DNA of 17,548 bases, from the NCBI GenBank assembly GCA_023424995.1, contig JAFADH010000159.1, positions 1 to 17,548 of the forward strand. The letters run 5' to 3'. A program made the translations under genes and the position numbers. The notes under the pieces are model-generated. The model saw only the letters and a list, made by a program, of their open reading frames with translations. It made no database searches and was not told the DNA's origin. Positions 13,131 to 17,548 of this stretch are shown here, in pieces (the first letter of the stretch is position 1; the number at the start of each line of letters is the position of its first letter). Origin of the DNA: Bacillota bacterium (GTDB taxonomy: Bacteria > Bacillota > Clostridia > Lachnospirales > Lachnospiraceae).

Positions 13131-14891
13131 TCATGCCGTGGCGGCTATCTTCCAGTTTCCCGCCCGGTTCTGCTCTTCCCAGAGACGGGCATACAGACCG
13201 TTTTGACTGAGCAGCTGCTCATGGACGCCCGTCTCCTTTACTGCGCCGTTATCCAGTACGATGATCTGGTCTGCGTTGCATACGGATTGCAGCCGGTGGG
13301 CGATGACGATTACCGTTTTCTCTGCCACAAGCGCGCTGATGGCCTGTTGGATCAGCACCTCGTTTTCCGGATCCAGGGAGGCGGTGGCTTCGTCCAGCAG
13401 GACGATGGGGGCATTTTTCAGGAGTGCCCTGGCGATTGAGATCCGCTGCTTTTCCCCGCCGGAGAGAGTGGAGCCACCCTCGCCCACGATGGTCTGATAG
13501 CCCTCCGGCAGGGTGGAGATGAAATCATGGCAGGCTGCCGTTCCGGCGGCTTCCATGATCTCCTCCATGGTCGCATCCGGCTTTCCCATACGGATATTGG
13601 CCTCGATCGTATCGTGGAACAGGTACACGTCCTGAAATACCATACTGATATGGGACAGAAGCTCGTCGGACTTCATCTGTTTAACAGAGACGCCGCCCAA
13701 TGTGATGTCCCCGCTGCCGGCATCCCAAAACCGTGCAGCCAGCCTTGTGACGGTGGATTTTCCCGAGCCGGAGGGGCCTACCAGTGCCGTAATGCTCTTT
13801 TCGGGGAAACGAAGGGAGATATTATGCAGCACCTCCTGCGTACCGTAGGAGAAGGATACGTTTTTAAACTCAATATCCATGCTTTCAGGCGCAGCGCTTT
13901 GCACAGGCTCCGGAAGGGGCTGTTCGTCTTTCAGCTCATTTATTCGCACAGCCGACCGATTGGTCCGGGCAAAATCGGCGATAAAGCCGAAAAGGATCAT
14001 GACCGGCTCGTAGATGTTCAAGGATAAAAGAAGGAAGGCGATATAGTATAAGGGCGGTAATTCTCCCCCGGTCAGAAGCAGGGAGCCGGAGAGCATCACC
14101 ACGCCGATGCCGCAGTTTAGGACAAAGCGCCCGATCATGCCCACGGGAGCCGCCGCAAGCTCCATCCCTACCGAATGCCTGTGCTGCTTCTCAAAGGAGC
14201 TTTTTAATGTTTGAAACTGTTCTCCCGCCATATTAAATGCCTTCAGTGTCTGGATGCCGCCCACATATTCAAGAATCCCCGACGCAGCCGTCTGTTGCGC
14301 AGCCAGAAGCTGCCTGCTGATACGGCCCATCTTCCGGTAGCTGATAAAAGCGAAGGGAAGGGACAGCGGAATGACCAGAACCACCGCCAGCATCATACGC
14401 CAATCGAATGCGGACAGGACGATGAAGGCCAGGGCCAGACGCACAAGGATTACCGAGACCTGCGGAATGAGCGCCGAAGCCAGATTCTCCACCTCGGTGT
14501 AGTCCCGTAATAGTACCGTGGAGAGATCGCCTGCATCCCGCCGTCCGAAAAAGCCCATGGATAACCGTCTTAGATGCTCACCCATGGAAATACGGGCATT
14601 TTTTGTAGTGCCTGCAAAGCCTACGCATACATCAATATAGGTTTTCCGGCGGATAAAATAGTATAGCAGCGTCTGCACGGGCAGTATACCGCACAGTATC
14701 CATAAGCGGCTTACAGGCAGAGTATAGCCCGGCTCCGACAGGGGCATCAGCAGAAGGTAGATGGAAAGAAGCATGACGGCATAGGGTATCGTCACTGCAA
14801 AGCTGTCAAGAAAATTCCAGAGGGTCAGCCGGATATATTTCTTTGTTTCTCCAAAGGTAATCGTTTGAAACCAGGTCTTGAAATTATTCAT
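13131..14891 (-). CDS. ABC transporter permease/ATPase, second subunit of a heterodimeric exporter
   Basis: This 586-residue half-transporter has an N-terminal six-helix membrane domain (about 20-310) and a C-terminal nucleotide-binding domain (about 338-575). Visible motifs are Walker A GPSGSGKST (372-380), Q-loop Gln420, signature LSGGEKQ (476-482), Walker B IVLLDE with catalytic Glu501, D-loop SLD and H-loop His532. All residues for hydrolysis are present. The stretch GFFGRRDAGDLSTVLLRDYTEVENLA resembles the IrtB/YbtQ group, whose members move siderophores or drugs. Its ATG overlaps the stop of the first subunit by four bases, so the pair is co-translated and should form a heterodimer. The substrate cannot be read from the sequence; the linked TetR regulator suggests induction by a small toxic or signalling molecule. 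Confidence 0.88.
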   Translation of the reverse strand: MNNFKTWFQTITFGETKKYIRLTLWNFLDSFAVTIPYAVMLLSIYLLLMPLSEPGYTLPVSRLWILCGILPVQTLLYYFIRRKTYIDVCVGFAGTTKNARISMGEHLRRLSMGFFGRRDAGDLSTVLLRDYTEVENLASALIPQVSVILVRLALAFIVLSAFDWRMMLAVVLVIPLSLPFAFISYRKMGRISRQLLAAQQTAASGILEYVGGIQTLKAFNMAGEQFQTLKSSFEKQHRHSVGMELAAAPVGMIGRFVLNCGIGVVMLSGSLLLTGGELPPLYYIAFLLLSLNIYEPVMILFGFIADFARTNRSAVRINELKDEQPLPEPVQSAAPESMDIEFKNVSFSYGTQEVLHNISLRFPEKSITALVGPSGSGKSTVTRLAARFWDAGSGDITLGGVSVKQMKSDELLSHISMVFQDVYLFHDTIEANIRMGKPDATMEEIMEAAGTAACHDFISTLPEGYQTIVGEGGSTLSGGEKQRISIARALLKNAPIVLLDEATASLDPENEVLIQQAISALVAEKTVIVIAHRLQSVCNADQIIVLDNGAVKETGVHEQLLSQNGLYARLWEEQNRAGNWKIAATA

Positions 14892-16699
14892 GCCGGTATC
14901 TCTCCTTTCCGGATCGTCCAGCGGTCCCGCCGTTCGTTGGCGGCAATCATGTTACCGTATTCCGGACAATCCTCCAGCAATTTTGTATGGGTGCCCGCTC
15001 CAAGCAGCACTCCGTCCGACAGGACCAGGATCTGATTTGCATTTTCCACCGTCCTCAGCCTGTGGGCAATGATGAGAACAGTTTTATTCCGGGCAAGCCG
15101 GGCAAAGGCCTGCTGGATTTTCGCTTCGTTTTCCGCATCCGCATAGGCGGTGGCTTCATCCAGAATGACGATGGGAGTGTCCTTGAGAAAGACCCGGGCG
15201 ATGGCAATCCGCTGCTTTTCCCCGCCTGAGAGGTAAGCGTCCTTCTCCCCGATGACCGTGTCATATCCCCTGGAAAGGGACATAATCACCTGGTGGATCC
15301 CTGCATTTTTGGCTGCCTGCTCTACCATCTCATGGGAGGCGTTCCGGTTACCCATGCGGATGTTGTTTTCCACGGTATCATGGAACAGGAACGAATCCTG
15401 GAATACATAGGATACCAGATTCATCAGGCGGTGGGGCGGGATATCGCGAATGTCTACGCCGCCGATGCGGATATTCCCCTGCTGGGGTTCGTAAAACCGC
15501 AGCAGCAGCTGGGCCAGTGTGGATTTTCCTCCGCCTGACGGACCTACGATACCGGTGACGGTTCCCCGGGGCAGATGGAAGGAGACGTTTTTCACCGCCT
15601 GCAAGCCGTCCTCCGTATAGGAAAAGGTCACATTATCAAAAGTAATATCACAGGAGCCGGGATTGCCGTTTCCTGTCTCGGGAAGCTCCGGCTGTTTAAG
15701 AATACGGTCGATGCGGGACACGCCTTCTCCGATGCGTCCGCTGTGTATGACCATCTGCATCATATTTTCCAGCGGTTCCTTCAATCCGCCTCCCACAAGA
15801 AAGAACAGCAGTATGAGGGGAAGAAAATCCAGATAGGAGGAAGCCGTGGGGATCAAAAGCAGGCATGCCGGAAGCAGGAACAAAAGCTGTGCTCCGAAAA
15901 AGGCATAATATGCGCCCATGCTCGGTGCGAAGTGGTAAGCGGTCCGCTCCACGGTGCCTACATAGGCGGAGACATCCTGTTCATACCGCTGAAAGGCGTT
16001 TAATGTGCGGTTGAATATTTTGATGACCGGCATCCCGTGTATGTACTCGACAATGGTGCCCTCCATTTTCTCCTTTGTATTATGCATATCCACCTGTGTC
16101 TGTGCACCCTTGGGATTTTTCAGGCCGCCGGACAGCAGGGCGACGGAGATGAAAATGGGGACAAGTGTCACCAGTGCCAGCCGCCAGTCCATGATAAACA
16201 GGTAGATCAGGGTAAAGACCGGAGTGGCTACGGCTGCGGCAATGTCTGCGATATGGTGGGCAATAAAGATCTCGATCTGCTCCACATCGTCGGATATGAC
16301 CTTCTTAATAGCGCCCTGGGTAGTACCGGTAAAATAACCGGAGGGAATACGGGAGAGCTTCTCCATAAGCTTCAGGCGCAGCTCATAGATGATGTCGTAT
16401 GCGGAACCATGGGCCAGCACCGAGGATGCAAAAGCACAGATGCCGTAAACCAGCGCCGCCGCCAAGGTATAGGCAGCCTGCCGGTAGATGTACCCGGCAT
16501 TGCTTCCCTCCGGCAGGGTATAGTGTGCCAGAAGTTCCCGGATAACCCTGTAGATAGTAAAGAAGGGAACAAGGCGCGCAGCCGAAGCTGCCACCGACAG
16601 CAGGCAGGCTGCCATGAGCTTGTTCTTTTTTTGCCCGGCCAGCTCCATAAGCCGGGAAACACCGGTTTTTTCTTTCGGCGTTTTTGTTTTTTTAGACAT
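14888..16699 (-). CDS. ABC transporter permease/ATPase, first subunit of a heterodimeric exporter
   Basis: This 603-residue half-transporter has a six-helix membrane domain (about 25-320) and a nucleotide-binding domain (about 350-585). Motifs are Walker A GPSGGGKST (386-394), Q-loop Gln434, signature LSGGEKQ (490-496), Walker B IVILDE with Glu515 and H-loop His546. The D-loop reads YAD instead of SLD, a variant I associate with IrtA/YbtP-like subunits. The mycobacterial IrtA siderophore-interaction domain is absent. AAAGGAG lies 7 nt before the ATG at 16699-16697. It precedes its partner, which it overlaps by four bases, and follows tetR by 70 nt. A palindrome (AGTTAG/CTAACT, 16729-16746) sits where its promoter should be. 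Drug export and siderophore or peptide transport remain open. Confidence 0.88.
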   Translation of the reverse strand: MSKKTKTPKEKTGVSRLMELAGQKKNKLMAACLLSVAASAARLVPFFTIYRVIRELLAHYTLPEGSNAGYIYRQAAYTLAAALVYGICAFASSVLAHGSAYDIIYELRLKLMEKLSRIPSGYFTGTTQGAIKKVISDDVEQIEIFIAHHIADIAAAVATPVFTLIYLFIMDWRLALVTLVPIFISVALLSGGLKNPKGAQTQVDMHNTKEKMEGTIVEYIHGMPVIKIFNRTLNAFQRYEQDVSAYVGTVERTAYHFAPSMGAYYAFFGAQLLFLLPACLLLIPTASSYLDFLPLILLFFLVGGGLKEPLENMMQMVIHSGRIGEGVSRIDRILKQPELPETGNGNPGSCDITFDNVTFSYTEDGLQAVKNVSFHLPRGTVTGIVGPSGGGKSTLAQLLLRFYEPQQGNIRIGGVDIRDIPPHRLMNLVSYVFQDSFLFHDTVENNIRMGNRNASHEMVEQAAKNAGIHQVIMSLSRGYDTVIGEKDAYLSGGEKQRIAIARVFLKDTPIVILDEATAYADAENEAKIQQAFARLARNKTVLIIAHRLRTVENANQILVLSDGVLLGAGTHTKLLEDCPEYGNMIAANERRDRWTIRKGEIPA

Positions 16700-16728
16700 A
16701 TGTATTCTCCTTTCAGGATTTTTATTAA

Positions 16729-16746
16729 AGTTAGTTTATTCTAACT
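16729..16746. promoter_or_regulatory. Candidate operator upstream of the ABC pair
   Basis: AGTTAG (16729-16734) and CTAACT (16741-16746) form a perfect inverted repeat around TTTATT. The position, 30-47 bp upstream of the first ABC gene in a 70-bp gap after tetR, suits an operator. It does not resemble the palindrome upstream of tetR. Confidence 0.4.
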
Positions 16747-16754
16747 CATGGACT

Positions 16755-16785
16755 TAAGAAAAACGCTGTCTAAGCGTTTTCTTCA
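16755..16785 (-). terminator. Terminator-like hairpin overlapping the tetR stop codon
   Basis: On the minus strand AAAACGCT (16780-16773) pairs with AGCGTTTT (16767-16760), and the TAG stop of tetR (16772-16770) lies in the 5-nt loop. TTCTTAAG follows, extending the T run. It may partly separate tetR from the ABC genes. Confidence 0.55.
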
Positions 16786-17363
16786 AAAATACAGGAAAAT
16801 AAAAGCTCATAGATGCGGTCGAGGGTCCGTCCCAGCGCATCGGCATGCAGGGAATCCTGATTGAACATGGCAAGGGCCATTATTTTGATGAGATTGGCGG
16901 CTACCTTGAAGTCGATATCCTTGCGGACTCCTTCCATATGGCCAAAAAGGCTGTTCATGACCATATTCTCCGTATCCGGATTGATCCGGTAATCGGGCGG
17001 AAGCGCGGCTTTGAGCCTGGCTTGATCCTCGTCGGTCAGGTACTGGTAGATGCTGTCCTTGCTGAAGATGATCTTCCTGAGAAATTCCTTTGCCTCCGCT
17101 GTGGTCATCCTTTCCCTCTCGCCCAGCGTATCCATAAAGGACTCCTTGGCCCGGTCCCGCTGGTATTTGATGATCTCGCAGACGAACATCTCCTTGGAGG
17201 GGAAGAAGTTATAAAAGGTGCTTTTTCCAAGGCCTACGGCTTCTGTTACCTTTTCAACGGAGGCATGCGTCATACCATGCTTCTTGATAAGCTCAAACCC
17301 CGCGTCAAGCATTTTTATTTTTGCCTCTTCCCGTTCCTGCAGTGTAAAAATCTTAGGTGACAT
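16770..17363 (-). CDS. TetR/AcrR-family transcriptional regulator
   Basis: This 197-residue DNA-binding regulator probably represses the ABC exporter pair and itself. The N-terminal helix-turn-helix is clear (about 10-60): AKIKMLDAGFELIKKHGMTHASVEKVTEAVGLGKSTFYNFFPSKEMFVCEII, with the recognition helix GLGKSTFYNFF. The rest is a helical ligand-binding and dimer domain of the usual length, without a recognised ligand signature. AGGAGGA at 17373-17379 lies 9 nt before the ATG at 17363-17361. A long palindrome at 17405-17429, directly upstream, is the natural autoregulatory operator. A hairpin overlaps its stop codon, and the two ABC genes follow on the same strand. Induction by the transporter substrate is the usual arrangement but is inferred. 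Confidence 0.9.
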   Translation of the reverse strand: MSPKIFTLQEREEAKIKMLDAGFELIKKHGMTHASVEKVTEAVGLGKSTFYNFFPSKEMFVCEIIKYQRDRAKESFMDTLGERERMTTAEAKEFLRKIIFSKDSIYQYLTDEDQARLKAALPPDYRINPDTENMVMNSLFGHMEGVRKDIDFKVAANLIKIMALAMFNQDSLHADALGRTLDRIYELLFSCIFEENA

Positions 17364-17404
17364 AAAAGAATATCCTCCTGGTAGTGAATGTTATTAAAAA
17401 ATAA

Positions 17405-17429
17405 GCGACCATTATTTTATAATAGTCGC
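17405..17429. promoter_or_regulatory. Candidate TetR operator (25-bp palindrome)
   Basis: GCGAC (17405-17409) and GTCGC (17425-17429) are the outer arms; ATTAT (17411-17415) and ATAAT (17419-17423) the inner arms; the centre is TTT. Only the pair 17410/17424 fails to match. It ends about 42 bp before the tetR ATG in an AT-rich promoter region. Confidence 0.6.
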
Positions 17430-17548
17430 ATTAACTATATAACATATTTTTCAAGCTGTCAATCAGGAATTAAAAGGCCGAATTCATGCTTTAGCTTACT
17501 GACATTACTTCATAACTAAAGGAATTGATAGCGGTGGCTTTTGCAGAT
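17430..17548. other. Right-edge non-coding stretch
   Basis: The interval is AT-rich and lies upstream of tetR. I see no gene, repeat or terminator in it. It likely contains upstream elements of the tetR promoter (for example TTGAAA on the minus strand near 17454), but no well-spaced -10 partner is evident. Confidence 0.35.

Noticed and set aside
13203..14510. Long plus-strand open frames opposite the second ABC gene
   Set aside because: They are shadows of the GC-rich minus-strand coding sequence; the minus-strand product has complete ABC motifs and they have none.
16037..16744. 235-codon plus-strand open frame opposite the first ABC gene
   Set aside because: It is antisense to conserved membrane-domain sequence, lacks an SD and is rich in Gln, Gly and Cys in the way of frame shadows.
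16729..16746. DtxR/IdeR iron-box reading of AGTTAG-N6-CTAACT
   Set aside because: The spacing does not fit the DtxR consensus, where the TTAG and CTAA cores are separated by a single base.

Overview
The window looks like chromosome from a low-to-moderate GC Clostridia-type Firmicute, most likely a Lachnospiraceae relative. Support comes from strong AGGAGG-type ribosome binding sites, TTG and GTG starts, clear sigma-A promoters, a YesM/YesN-style sugar two-component system, an acidic low-complexity linker behind a lipobox, and many Rho-independent terminators. There are 13 protein genes. I see no rRNA, tRNA, CRISPR array, transposase or integrase.

Layout. (1) 1-315 is the non-coding left edge, ending in a strong, probably bidirectional terminator. 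(2) 316-885, minus strand, is a small zinc N-acetylmuramoyl-L-alanine amidase without a signal peptide. (3) 1133-6349, plus strand, is a four-gene sugar-sensing operon: a membrane-anchored sugar-binding protein (XylFII-like), a LytS/YesM-type histidine kinase, a YesN-type AraC response regulator, and a XylF-like lipoprotein. It starts at a near-perfect sigma-A promoter wrapped in nested dyads. (4) 6450-6557 holds two strong hairpins between converging units. (5) 8593 down to 6624, minus strand, is an ECF sigma factor, its zinc-binding anti-sigma factor and a TraB/PrgY-family membrane protein. (6) 9033-13049, plus strand, is a ChvE-MmsA-MmsB multiple-monosaccharide ABC importer with its own promoter, a hairpin after the binding-protein gene and a terminator at the end. 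(7) 17363 down to 13131, minus strand, is a TetR regulator followed by a heterodimeric ABC exporter pair (IrtAB/YbtPQ-like architecture). This block is visibly richer in GC than the rest.

How the parts may work together. The sensing operon resembles the XylFII-LytS-YesN system known from Clostridium beijerinckii: an anchored binding protein reports extracellular sugar to the kinase, which phosphorylates YesN, which activates a sugar ABC transporter. The likely target here is the ChvE-MmsAB operon about 2.7 kb downstream. The operon also carries a XylF-like lipoprotein with no XylG or XylH partner in the window, giving three sugar-binding proteins for one visible transporter. An unrelated-looking ECF-sigma/TraB operon sits between sensor and transporter. 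These links are inferred from families and gene order; no experiment or search was possible here.
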